A DNA stretch of 64,000 nt, taken from Hirundichthys speculiger. Taxonomy: Eukaryota > Chordata > Actinopteri > Beloniformes > Exocoetidae. Positions 1 to 11,280 of the stretch are shown here, in pieces. The DNA lies in the NCBI GenBank assembly GCA_018398805.1, contig JAGFBZ010000182.1, positions 248,001 to 312,000 of the forward strand, written 5' to 3'. The translations under genes and the position numbers were made by a program. The notes under the pieces are model-generated. The model was not told where the DNA came from, ran no database searches, and was given only the letters and a program-made list of their open reading frames with translations. Numbering within the stretch: position 1 is the first letter of the stretch; each line of letters opens with the position of its first letter.

Positions 1-119
1 GTCCTGAAGCAGTTTTCCAGTCTGGGCTCTCATCAGACGGAGGTCCGGCCTTCGACGGGTCTCGAGTCCCTGTTTTCAGCCGCTCAGTTCACGGCCCGCT
101 TGGTGACCGACGGGTGTCC

Positions 120-200
120 CGGTCCAGGTCATCATGGTCCCACCGCCGTGCTTGATTACAGCCAGACATCATCAGTCCAAAGGGCACTGGTCCAAAAGTC
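120..200 (-). mobile_element. Tc1/mariner-like transposase remnant
   Basis: On the minus strand, positions 150-131 read HGGGTMM preceded by IK, which resembles the KHGGGSIM block of Tc1-type transposases. No intact frame surrounds it. The first 100 bases and 200-2389 show no other recognisable gene. Confidence 0.35.
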
Positions 201-2389
201 TCGGTGGTTTGGTCAGATGCATCTTCCCGTGACCCGGTAAAGACCACATGACTGCACCCTGACATCTAAACCTTTTGGTTTTTTTGTTTTGGGTTTGACT
301 TTACCACGTGATTGCACACATGTGTGGTTTGCAGAAGTGTCAACGTGGCTGCTGGGTCGGTGTTTGTGTGTCAGAGGTGAACGTGGATGATGCGGCGATG
401 TGTGACTGCGTGGGATGATCCGAGGTCACTTGACACAAACCGTCGTCGGGGTTAAAGGTTTGTGATGATGCAACCGCGGTTCGCATCATCATTGGCTTCT
501 TCTGCTACTTTTTCTGTGAGAGAGGGGGGGTTTTCCATTCTCACTCATTTCCATTTGCATCACAGACGGTAAAAATGGAGCGTATTTATTTATTTAGCTC
601 CCCGGGTGTATCACCTCACGGCTCATAACCGAGCCAAGAAACAGAACCAGACAAAGCCTGAATGTGTCAGCTGTCAGGGAACACGTCAGACAGCCTGGTG
701 TCACAGCCGTCACTGGAATCATCCGTGTCCTGAAATCATGAATCGCCACCACAGGAAGAGCTTTTTGCTCCACTGACCTCAGAAGTGTGTTCGTTATTGT
801 CAGACCTGCCTGCTGGGTTTCCGCTGAAGGAGTCAAGCCTAGCGAAGCGGCAGTTCAACAACACTGCATCACTGACCAGGAAGACACAGCAGCTCCTCTA
901 CTTCCACCAGATCACTAGTTACCAGGTAGCCAGGCACCTGCGCCATGGCGATCGTGTCGCTGTAACTCAGTCGGAGCTCCGGCAATGTTTATTTCAACAA
1001 ACGGAGTTCGTCAGAATAAATGTGAGGTAACATTAGTTTCCATAATAAATTAGCATGAGCTAAGCTAAGCTAAAACCAGGGTTAGGGTTACGGTTGACCA
1101 GTAGCCGCTCTGTTCATGTCACCTATTTGCTCGTGTCTTTAGAAGCTTCTGATTGGTTAATTAACAACATCTGAGTTAACTGGAGTCACATCTGTGGATG
1201 TATTTTTAACACCTCAAACACGCTGTTTCCTAGTGTGTGGCATCATGGGAATATCAAAAAAGAAACCAGCCAAGATATCAGGTAGAGAACTGTGGACCTA
1301 AACCAGTCTGGTTCATCCTGGTCCAGTTTCCAGATGTCTGAAGGAGCCTCGTTCATCTACTCCAACAGTTCTCCACCAGTAGAACCACCATGGGAACGTC
1401 CACCATCATCGTCCTCAGGAAGGAGACGGTTCTGAGTCCCAGAGACATCAGACATCAGCCAGGAAGTTAAAGCTTGGACACAAATACAAATACAGTTTAA
1501 AGGCAAAGATACCAAATACGAAGGAAATGTACGTAAACTCCGAGCTGCTCTCTGACCTCAGCGGCAGGAGTCAAGCAACGCCACGTTACCTGGAACAAAT
1601 CAGATCTCTGGAACCGGTTCAGTCCCCTCCGTCTCCTCCAGAAGGCTCCTTCTGTTGAAGTCACGCTAGAAGCGCCCGAAGGTCAACAGCTTCTTGTTGG
1701 ACTTGTTTCTGTTTTCACAGGAGTTCACCTGACAGTCAAAGGCTTCGCTGGAGTCCCCTCTGGAGTTTTCTGTCTAACCGTTTCCTTGTTTGAAACTTTA
1801 AAGGTCAAAGACAATCCCATCTGTCATTCAGCATGTCTGAGATGTTTAGCTAACTTTAAAATGATTTTAAATAAACTGTAGTGGGTTTTTTTCTTGATTC
1901 AGAAACAAAGTCAGTGGAAGGTTTTTGAGGTTGGTTTTGGTTTTGGTTTCATTAATGCAAATGCTTTTTTTTTTTTTTTGGTTTGTTTGTTTTTAACTGT
2001 TATGAGCCTGGATGCTAGCTGAAGGATGCTAGCTGGACTGCCTGTCGCTAACTCGCTTCTAACTCTTGAAGGAACCGGGACCTCCGGTTGGATGACACCA
2101 ACCTTGGACCATTTTAGACCCTTCCAGACTGACGAACCAGACCTGCCAATAGGTCGCTGCCTCAGTACCCAGGCTCGTCGGTCCATCGGTTGAGGCCCGC
2201 GGTTGGCTCCTGTCACCCAGAACTGGTCTGCCTAGTGACCAGCCAGTCGGTCGACCCAAACCCACAATCACCCAGAACTGACGAAGCAGGCCCAGATCCC
2301 GACAGAGCTCGACCAGTCCTTGTTTCATCTTGGATGTCGTTTCAGGAGCAACATCCAAAGGAGGATGGACTGACGAGTTCAACCACCCA
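201..2389. other. Non-coding stretch, no gene seen
   Basis: Mixed-composition intergenic sequence. Open frames are short and lack family features. There is a T-run near 1967-1979. Nothing else is supported. Confidence 0.5.
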
Positions 2390-2530
2390 TCCATTAAGTT
2401 CTGCTTATCCAGGTGCTGCTTCAGCAAAGGAGCCCAGACCTCCCTCTGCCCGGCCACCTCCTCCAGGTGTTCCCAGGCTCTCAGGTGTGTCCCCAGCAGG
2501 TCTGATCCTGGGCCTCCAGCCTTCTGTGAA
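2385..2530 (+). mobile_element. Degenerate fish dispersed repeat (LINE-like)
   Basis: The text around GAGCCCAGACCTCCCTCTGC, followed by a CGGCCACCTCCTCCAG run, resembles a very common teleost interspersed repeat. This is recognised from memory only; the exact family is not certain. Confidence 0.3.
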
Positions 2531-3578
2531 GATCACGACTCGATGAAGCCAACGGGACCTCACCAAACCGGACTCCCTCTGCTCTTTGGCTGCACCTTAG
2601 AACGACGTCCACAAACGTTGTGAACAGGATCCAACTTGGAAAGCACTTTTCAGAAACCCTGTGGATGACATCACAGGTTGTTTATCCAGTTATTATTCAG
2701 CTTATGTGCAAAATAAATCTGACCTTAAATCCTGCTTATTGGCTTATTAATGTTTACTTATTGTTTCTAATAAGTATTAGAATATCAGAATGGTGAGTTC
2801 CAACATTACGATCGTCTGGCCTGATCTCCATAAACCCAGAGTGTTTGTTTTAACCAGCGGTTCCCCTGGTGCTTGGAAAGCTTTCAAGTAGGAACTAAAG
2901 ATCCTAGAGAAGCACTTCTGTGAGTCAAAAACAACTTCCTGTAATCGTATAAGAACAATCAGAACATTCCTGTGGTCTGAAAGCACCTTGTTTGGCTCCT
3001 GGGTATTATAGCAGCAGGATTTTATTTGCAGATTAAGTCGGATTAATAGGTGATTTGTGCTTCTACGGTGTAGAGAGTACACCTACGTAGAACTATATAA
3101 CACAGAGAGCATCTCGCTACGTTCAATGCTGTGTTTTATTAGTTTTTATATATTTTTTGTCAGTGATAACAGTCCAAACTAAACTGAATGGTTTCTTCCG
3201 TTGCCCGTACTCAAATTCTCCGTATAAACTATTACTATTATTCTATGTTGAAGTTAGAGAAAAACTAAAATGTCAGTTTCAACCTCATTTGGAAGAATAT
3301 TTTATTCATACTTTGAAAGCAAAGGTTAGCTCTCGCAGTCTTCAACAAAAACGCTTCAAGTGACTTCGGACTCCCTGCATGTGGCTTTATGGCGCAGAGT
3401 CTCAAACATGGTTGAAAAGGTGACAAATGTTGACAGGATCTCCTGTTTCCTCCATTTTAAAATACGTCTCATCCACCGTTGACGTCCAGCAGTGATTTGG
3501 AAAACAGCAACCTGGATGATGTCTTCTACAGTGAGGTGGACTCATTATGTTTGAGGTCACAGCAGTTACTTTTGTGGG
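2531..3578. other. Non-coding stretch, no gene seen
   Basis: AT-rich intergenic sequence before the 21 bp array. Short open frames only, no recognisable protein. Confidence 0.5.
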
Positions 3579-3579
3579 A

Positions 3580-4300
3580 CCAACCGACGATGTGGCGGGA
3601 CCAACTCACTATGTGGCGGGAACAACCAAAGATGTGGCGGGAACAACCAACGATGTGGGGGGACCAACCAATGATGTGGCGGGAACAACCAAAGATGTGG
3701 CGGGAACAACCAAAGATGTGGCGGGAACAACTCACGATGTGGCGAGAACAACCAAAGATGTGGCGGGAACAACCGACGATCTGGGGGAACCAACGGACGA
3801 TGTGGGGGGAACAACCAAAGATGTGGCGGGACCAACTCACTATGTGGCGGGAACAACCAAAGATGTGGCGGGACCAACTGACGATGTGGCGGGATCAACT
3901 CACTATGTGGCGGGAACAGCCAACGATGTGGGGGGACCAACCAATGATGTGGTGGGAACAACCAAAGATGTGGCGGGAACAACCAAAGATGTGGCGGAAC
4001 CAACCGACTATGTGGCAGGACCAACCGACGATGTGGCGGGACCAACCAGTGATGTGGCAGAACCAACCGACGATGTGGCGGAAATAACCAAAGATGTGGC
4101 AAGGACAACAGATGATGTGGCGGAACCAACCAACCATGTGGCGGGACCAACCAACCATGTGGCGGGACCAACCGACAATGTGGCGGGAACAACCAAAGAT
4201 GTGGCGGAACCAACCGATGATATGGCAGGACCAACCGACGATGTGGCGGGACCAACCAATGATGTGGCGGAACCAACCGACGATGTGGCGGAACCAAGGA
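3580..4300 (+). repeat. 21 bp minisatellite, about 34 copies
   Basis: The unit is GATGTGGCGGGAACAACCAA plus one base, with substitutions (CCAACCGAC, CCAATGAT and similar variants). Because 21 is a multiple of three, several frames stay open on both strands, up to 301 codons, with seven-residue repeats such as DVAGTTK. These frames have no start context, no non-repeat domain and no homologue that I know, so I read the array as non-coding. Confidence 0.95.
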
Positions 4301-5479
4301 GGCGTGTCAGTGTGCTCATCAATAAAGATCCGTATTCTACATCTTCTGTTTCACCTGAAATAATTTCATTTACTTTTACTGAACACAGTGCTGCTTTTTC
4401 TTCTCTTTCCGCCTGGCTTTTTCCAGAACATCAACCAATACAACCGCCGTGATCAGATGCGTCTCGCTTTAAAAAGACGACATTCGCGACTTTTCTGAAA
4501 ATATGATCGGATTTAGGCGGTAAATCGTAACTGGACCCACGGCGTAGATGCAGCAGTGATGGAAGCAAGAGGCTCTTGGATGGTGTCGTAAAAACAACTG
4601 GAAGCCTGTAGGGGGCGCATCCGAGTTAAAAAGCAAACGTTCATTTGTGCTGCTTTGATATAAAGAAGAGTTTCTTGGATTTAGACTAAATGAAACTAAT
4701 ATAGTGAGTTGATGACAGTCAGGAGAGACCACTGACTGTTGATCAGGTTGTAGTCGTCTATTTTCTTTCTTCTTCTTGTCTTCAGCAGCATCCAGCATTT
4801 TGAATTCTCGATTCAAGTTTTATTGTTATATTTCAGACAAATGGCGGGAAGTTTTCTGTTCATCAAACTGAAATGATGGCTGGTAGGCCCGATGAGACCG
4901 GCTGTCTCAGCTTTGACTTATATCTGAGGGTTGTTGGTTAATATCTCGACACAGCTCCTCTCAGAGGTGGAAACACCCAGTAAAATTGTGCAACACGGTA
5001 AAATCATGAGGTTTCAAAACGTCGACGCCGCTGCCGCCTCCCGGCACGCACCTGCAGGACTGACAGACAGGAATGATAAACGCCGCGCTGGATTTCATCA
5101 TGGTTTTGTTGTGATTAAACACTTGTTCTTCTTCGAAGTTGCATCAGCAAGTCAAAACAAGAGATTAAAAAAAACAAAAAAGTGACGCAGTTGAAGAGTG
5201 AACTGCTGTTGGAAGTAAATGCCTGAAGGAACAGGAGCAAGAAAAGACCTGCAAGTCTGCAGCGGTGGAAAGAAGATCCAGACGCAGGTAAACCTGAACA
5301 TCCCCGTGGTTAGGAAACTTCTGGAACGGTGTCATTGTTGTGGAAAGCTCTTCTGATTTATTTCTCACAGTTTTTCCAACGTGGGAGTAAAATCACACAT
5401 GAAGCAGCTCAGGTACGTCCAGGCTGAGTTTACTCAGACTGAGGCTCATTCTGGGCAGCATTTATGAAAACTCAGGCTA
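4301..5479. other. Non-coding stretch, no gene seen
   Basis: Unique-looking intergenic sequence between two arrays. No protein family recognised on either strand. Confidence 0.5.
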
Positions 5480-6600
5480 ACGCCCACCTGGAGGTCTTAT
5501 CGCCCACCTGGAGGTCTTATCGCCCACCTGGTGGTCTTAACGCCCACCTGGAGGTCTTAACGCCCACCTGGAGGTCTAACGCCCACCTGGAGGTCTTAAT
5601 GCCCACCTGGAGGTCTTAACGCCCACCTGGTGGTCTTAACGCCCACCTGTAGGTCTTAACGCCCACCTGGTGGTCTTAAGGCCCACCTGGTGGTCTTAAC
5701 GCCCACCTGGTGGCCTTAACGCTCACCTGGAGGTCTTATTGCCCACCTGAAGGTCTTAATGGTCCACTGGTGGTCTTAACGCTCACCTGGTGGTCTTAAC
5801 GCTCACCTGGAGGTCTTATCACCCACCTGGTGGTCTTAACGCCCACCTGTAGGTCTTAACGCCCACCTGGTGGTCTTAAGGCCCACCTGATGGTCTTAAA
5901 GCCCACCTGGTGGTCTTATCGCCCACCTGGTGGCCTTAACGCCCACCTGGAGGTCTTAACGCCCACCTGGTGGTCTTAACGCCCACCTGGTGGCCTTAAC
6001 GCCCACCTGTAGGTCTTAACGCCCACCTGGTGGTCTTAAGGCCCACCTGGTGGTCTTAACGCCCACCTGGTGGCCTTAACGTCCACCTGAAGGTCTTATT
6101 GCCCACCTGAAGGTCTTAACGGTCCACCTGGTGGCCTTAACGTCCACCTGAAGGTCTTATTGCCCACCTGGAAGTCTTAACGCCCACCTGGAGGTCTTAA
6201 GGCCCACCTGGTGGTCTTAACGCCCACCTGTAGGTCTTAACGCCCACCTGGTGGTCTTAAGGCCCACCTGGTGGTCTTAACACCCACCTGTAGGTCTTAA
6301 CGCCCACCTGGAGGTCTTATTGCCCACCTGGTGGTCTTAAGGCCCACCTGGTCGTCTTATCGCCCATCTGGAGGTCTTAACGCCCACCCGGAGGTCTTAT
6401 CGCCCATCTGTAGGTCTTAACGCCCACCTGGGGGTCTTAACGCCCACCTGGTGGTCTTAACGTCCACCTGAAGGTCTTATTGCCCACCTGAAGGTCTTAA
6501 CGGTCCACTGGTGGTCTTAACGCCCACCTGAAGGTCTTAACACCCACCTGGAGGCCTTAACACCCACCTGGAGGTCTTATTGCCCACCTGGAGGTCTTCA
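5480..6600 (+). repeat. 20 bp minisatellite, about 56 copies, each with a CACCTG E-box
   Basis: The unit is CGCCCACCTGGWGGTCTTAA with point variants (TAGG, AAGG, GTCC). Almost every unit keeps CACCTG, the core bound by ZEB and Snail type factors. A few units are shortened by one base or extended (for example GGTCCACTGG near 5761). Stops occur in TTAA, so there is no long frame. Confidence 0.95.
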
Positions 6601-7126
6601 GGCTCCTCCCAGGTCAGATGCTGACTGTTAGGATGCTCTCACAGCGTAACTGTGTGTTTAGGACGTGTTTGATAAATGGATGTTCCCAGGGATGACAATG
6701 GAAACCAGGTGCTAAAATAAAAGCCTAAAAACAACACAAGCTAAATTTAGATCTTCTGTTGAACGGCTGGCGATGAATCACTTTGGACTTTTCAGGATCC
6801 GTTAGATTGATAACAATGAGTCAAGAAGATTAATTTCCATTTTCACTTGCTTTTTTTTTTTGGTTAAACAACATAAGAATCTGAAGTCACTGACGCACAA
6901 AGAAGCAAACATTTTTCACTTGATGCAACTCATTGAAGTAAATAAAAGATAAATGAAAGTGAACACATTCTCTCATCCAGCGTTGTCATGTTGGCGATCC
7001 GTTGTGCTTTACAGCTGCCAGGCAAACCGCTAATAACACGCTGATAACACGCTACGACAACACGATTGTTTCATGACAAACACGCCATGTTAATGAATAA
7101 TTAATTAAACTGCCCAGAGTCCTGAC
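6601..7126. other. Non-coding stretch, no gene seen
   Basis: AT-rich sequence with no recognisable feature. Confidence 0.5.
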
Positions 7127-7871
7127 AATGGCTGCGGTTACATGATGTTTTTTAATTCGGAATTAATAATTAGGAATTAAATAATTCCGAATTAAACTAT
7201 TTTCCTTCGAGTTTACATGGAAATAGTAATTCCAAATTGAGGTTTACATGGAAAACACGTTTGTTCGGCTTTATCCAATTCCCCCTAAGGTCTGGGGGTT
7301 GGGAAGGGTTCTGATTGGATGGGGGGGCGGACGTCTTTACATCTACCGGAAGAAAACAAACTTAGCTAACTCGGTTAGCAACAACATTCCACTTACTTTT
7401 GACCTGGGTGGCGTCTCTATCTGTGAAACCTCCTTCATTTAGCCTAGCCGCTACAACTTTGAAAAGCTCACAATTTTTATGTTTCCTGCCATCTGTTCTT
7501 TTAATTATTTCCAGTTCCTCCAAGCTATTTATTAAATAAATCGTCTCTGCTCTTGAACACCGTTTACTGCGTGCCGCCATGAAACTTTGCAAGCCCAGGA
7601 ATATTAGCGTCATCGCGACAGACGGGCAAGAGAACAAGCATGCGCAGAAAGACGGGAATTAATTTAAAGTGGAATGAGTGTAAACATGACCGCAGAATTA
7701 TTTAATTCGGAATTAAAATGGGAATAAACCAGCCACTTACTTCAGAATTAAGTTTAATTCGGAATTGACATTTTCATATGGAATTAAGTGTTTACATGGT
7801 AACTTTTATTCGGATTTAACTTTAATTCTGAATTAAAGAGGAATTAAACTTCCCATGTAAACGCACTCATT
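7127..7871 (-). mobile_element. PIF/Harbinger-like DNA transposon remnant with Myb/SANT-like domain
   Basis: The ends are imperfect inverted repeats: AATGGCTGCGGTTACATG at 7127 against AATGAGTGCGTTTACATG read inward from 7871, both followed by TTTAATTC-type runs. Inside, the minus strand at 7637-7362 codes a 91-residue frame with a trihelix/Myb-SANT-like pattern (acidic helix, LFKVVAARLNEGGF, then ATQVKSKWNVVANRV). Such domains accompany PIF/Harbinger transposases. No transposase catalytic domain is present, so the copy is internally deleted. Ordinary gene exons are an alternative, but the flanking inverted repeats argue against that. Confidence 0.55.
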
Positions 7872-9039
7872 AGCTGCCACCGCCAATATCTTTACCTCTC
7901 TGGAGTAAACATGGACCCAGCCTGTCAGATAGCACCGACCGGACCTGAGACTAACTGTACCGATTCAGACCCGAACCTGGAGTCACGTCTTTTGAATGGA
8001 CCTGAGACCCGATTCGGGTCGGGTAAGAACCTCTGGTTTTCAGGTTGTTCCGAAGACCTCTAATACAGACCGATCTTAACATGGGGGTCAGTGGGGAATT
8101 TTGTCTGTTTTGGTGCCAGGACCTAGTGGTCAGTAGAGGAACTGCAGTTTTCTGAACCACAGTAATCACACACGTCCAAAGAAATGTCCAGCACCTGCTC
8201 CTGATCCAGTCGGTCTTTTGAATCGAGGCTCGTTAGCAGATGAAAAAAAAAAAACGGTTATGAACATGTGCTCTTGTTTTATTTTCAAACACATCATGAA
8301 CTTCCTTGAAGTTGCCTGAAAGATTCCTGGAAAAGAAAACCAACGGTGTGTGTACATCTGTATCTGAGACACCAGAGAAACATCTGTCTGGGCCGCGCAG
8401 ATGTTGGCGGTTTCGCCGGAGGACTCGGTCTCCTCCGGTCGTCCCGCTGAGGCCCGATCGCTCATTCATGGAAGTAAATCCTCCGCTGATACTCGGCCTG
8501 CAGCTCTGGGACTCTCGCTCTGCTCTGCCAAGTCCTCTGTTTGTGTGTTTGTCTGGCTGTTGCCACGGTGATGGACACCAGACAGACACACACACACAGA
8601 TGGGTGGGCGAGCGAGGTACAGACACGACGGGAGTGAGGGAGGGCGGGAGGTGGGAAACTGCTGTCGGGCCGCGATCCATTCTGAAGAGTTTGTTCCTTT
8701 CCTCTCTGCTTTCATTTATGAAGAACTACTCATGACCTAGTTTTTAATTAATTAAAATTAACTAGTTAATGTAAAACAAACCCCTCCTTCATATAAAACT
8801 CTAAATGACGGATTTAACTGGTTCCCTGTTGTAACGTGAAGAGATTTAACCAATCATAAGAATCTAATGACACCAGATTTACTTGAAGGGGGAAAAAAAA
8901 CAATTTTATCCTCATATTCATTCACCTGTAACCAAACAGGTCTGAAAATGGATTTTGGGTCAAAACATCAACTCAGAGGATCCTCTTATAAGTTGTAGAG
9001 GGTTAAGTCATCTTTAAGATTCAAAAAGCTGCCTGAAGC
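7872..9039. other. Non-coding stretch, no gene seen
   Basis: Intergenic sequence with a short CA microsatellite near 8587-8598. Overlapping open frames around 8233-8740 have no recognisable domain. Confidence 0.45.
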
Positions 9040-9743
9040 TATGGAGCCCTGTTTGGGTCATAATTCAATGAATAAATGAGTCTATTATTATGAAATACAG
9101 GCGTTTATTATTATGAAATATTTCCCATTATTATGATAATGGTTTTGTTTTTCATAAGAATGATTTGTGTGTCAATCACAGCAGAGAGGGCGGAGCCATT
9201 TATGTGATTGGCTGCTCTTTCATTCAGGAATAAGCAACAGAACAGTGAATATCGATAGTGGGCGAGAGTTGCAATGTATATAATAATTAAATATAATAAC
9301 CTGGTCAAGGTTTCCCGTAGCTCAGTCCAAGCTGCCATAGCTACAATCGGACTAGGAGCGCACCTTGATGACGCCACGGCGCGCTGCTAACGGGACCTCA
9401 CGGCCAAAACTAGTCGATGTCAGAGCGTAGAATGGAGAAGGATCAGCCAATGAGCGTGCAGGTCAACCACTGGTCCCGCCCACTGGCAAAATGTCATTAT
9501 CATGTAAAAGCTCATTCTTATGAAAAAGGAAGCAATTATGTTAAAAAGTAATTCTTAGATTAAGAACAGCCATTCTGAAATAAACTATTATGCATTAAAC
9601 TAAGATTAAATAATAATAAGAATATATTTCACAATAATTAAATTTTTTTCATAATAATGGGAAACATTTCATAATAATGGATACGTATTTCATAATAATA
9701 GACTCATTTATTCATTGAATTATGGCCCAAACGGGGCTCCATA
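9040..9743. mobile_element. Long-inverted-repeat DNA element (foldback/MITE type), about 704 bp
   Basis: TATGGAGCCCTGTTTGGG at 9040 is mirrored by the reverse complement of 9743 inward (TATGGAGCCCCGTTTGGG). The match continues through a shared stretch ending ATGAGTCTATTATTATGAAA, so the arms exceed 100 bp with some gaps. The interior has TATTATTATGAAAT repeats and no transposase. The superfamily is not identified. Confidence 0.75.
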
Positions 9744-11280
9744 CGAAGCTCCCTTTAAGTCCCCCCTGAAGGGGCTCCAGCTGCAGGAGGGGCTAATCGT
9801 CCACTTGAAAGGAAGAATCTGAAGGGATCGAGGAGTGAAGCGGGGCCCCGGAACGGGACGTATCCCAGGATTCCCAGCCCCCCGGGGCCCCGTTGTTCTC
9901 GGCTCTGGGGCCACCTCACACCCCCGCGGGCTCCGTGCTGCTATATTAAGATCGGCCCTCGGCAGCTGCAGCTCGTAAACACACTCAAACGCTTTTAGCA
10001 GCGCTGACGTCGGAGCACTACTGGTCTTTATCTGTCTCATCAAAGACCTGCGGGGGGGGGGTTTAAAAAAAGACATCATGCTACTGTTTCGGTGTGAATG
10101 AGGCGTCAGATATGTCACTACGTTAAAATAAAAAAATAAACAGACCCCGGGGAATTCTGTGATATAATCTGACTTGAACGTCGTCAGGATGTGAAACGAG
10201 GCCGTTACCAGTTCAGGGGTCAGAGTTCACCCGTGTTGTTCACCTTTATCACCCAGCAGACAGCGAGACAGCGCTATCAGAGGAATCTCGCCGTTTCCCT
10301 TTAATGCTGTTGTTCCATCGTTAAAGTTGAACTTTAACTTCACGCTTCCCCTGATTCCCGTTAAAGCGTAACCGCTTCCTGATTGTTGTTTTGATATCTT
10401 ACGCGCACACGTGGAACGCAGCAGTTCAGTTTCTCAGCAACGCTGCGTTTCTGCTGCGCCAGGCATGACTCAGCATGTTTCTTTCCCCCGCAGCGCTGTG
10501 TTTTGTTTCTTTGTTTTTTTTTTTCTATCCTTTCCTCCTTCCCTGTCATGCTCTCGGCCTGCAGCACGTGACCCAGAGACCGTGTTTCATCAGATAATTT
10601 CACATCACCTCGTCTCATGTGACCGTGAGTCACGTCGTTACATCACTGCACTTCTTTTTTTGCTTCGTCATGGTGTTTCATCCTGTAGCCGACTGCAGCT
10701 TCACGGTTGATGAAATCTTACCTCAGCTCAGGTACGTCGGGCCTTTAAATTCATTTCAGGTCTGCGCTAAACTCACCTGACAGTGAAGCAGTATGGTGTG
10801 TTTTTAAATTTTTAAAAAGGTAATTAAAGCTCAAAATCCTTCTGATTGCTTTTATCTTTACGGACACAAATGCACTGAGAACGCTGCACATTTTATTCCA
10901 AATCAAAACAGGAAAAGAACTTCTATCAAGACTTGTTACTGTACAGTAACATTTATTAGGCTGTTCAGAATTATATATCAGTGTCTGCATTATTCTTGAC
11001 AAACATGAACAATATAAAGTGAGAAACTCTTGCAGTGACGTTTCCTGTAAGTCAGTGAATTAATGTTTAAACCCTCGTTTCAAGAACATTTCCTCCTCAA
11101 GTATCCTTGTGTTCAGACTGATCCATCTCAGATTAAATCAACAAAGTCATATAGCGTCTGTTAAAATGCTAACTAGCTCTTAATCAAAAAAAAGAAAACA
11201 TAAGGAAGAAACCTTGATCAAGACCTGGATCATAAGGGGGGACCTTCCTGCTGAAGGTCTGGCGTTGACCAGCGACCAGA
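9744..11280. other. Non-coding stretch, no gene seen
   Basis: GC-rich at 9744-9980, AT-rich later. No recognisable exons. The last part contains an inverted copy of the array's GGTCAACGC motif (11262-11270 against 11281-11289). Confidence 0.45.

Noticed and set aside
3479..4452. Long open frames of 202, 301 and 243 codons over the 21 bp array
   Set aside because: The period is a multiple of three and the unit lacks stops in several frames, so openness on both strands is expected without coding.
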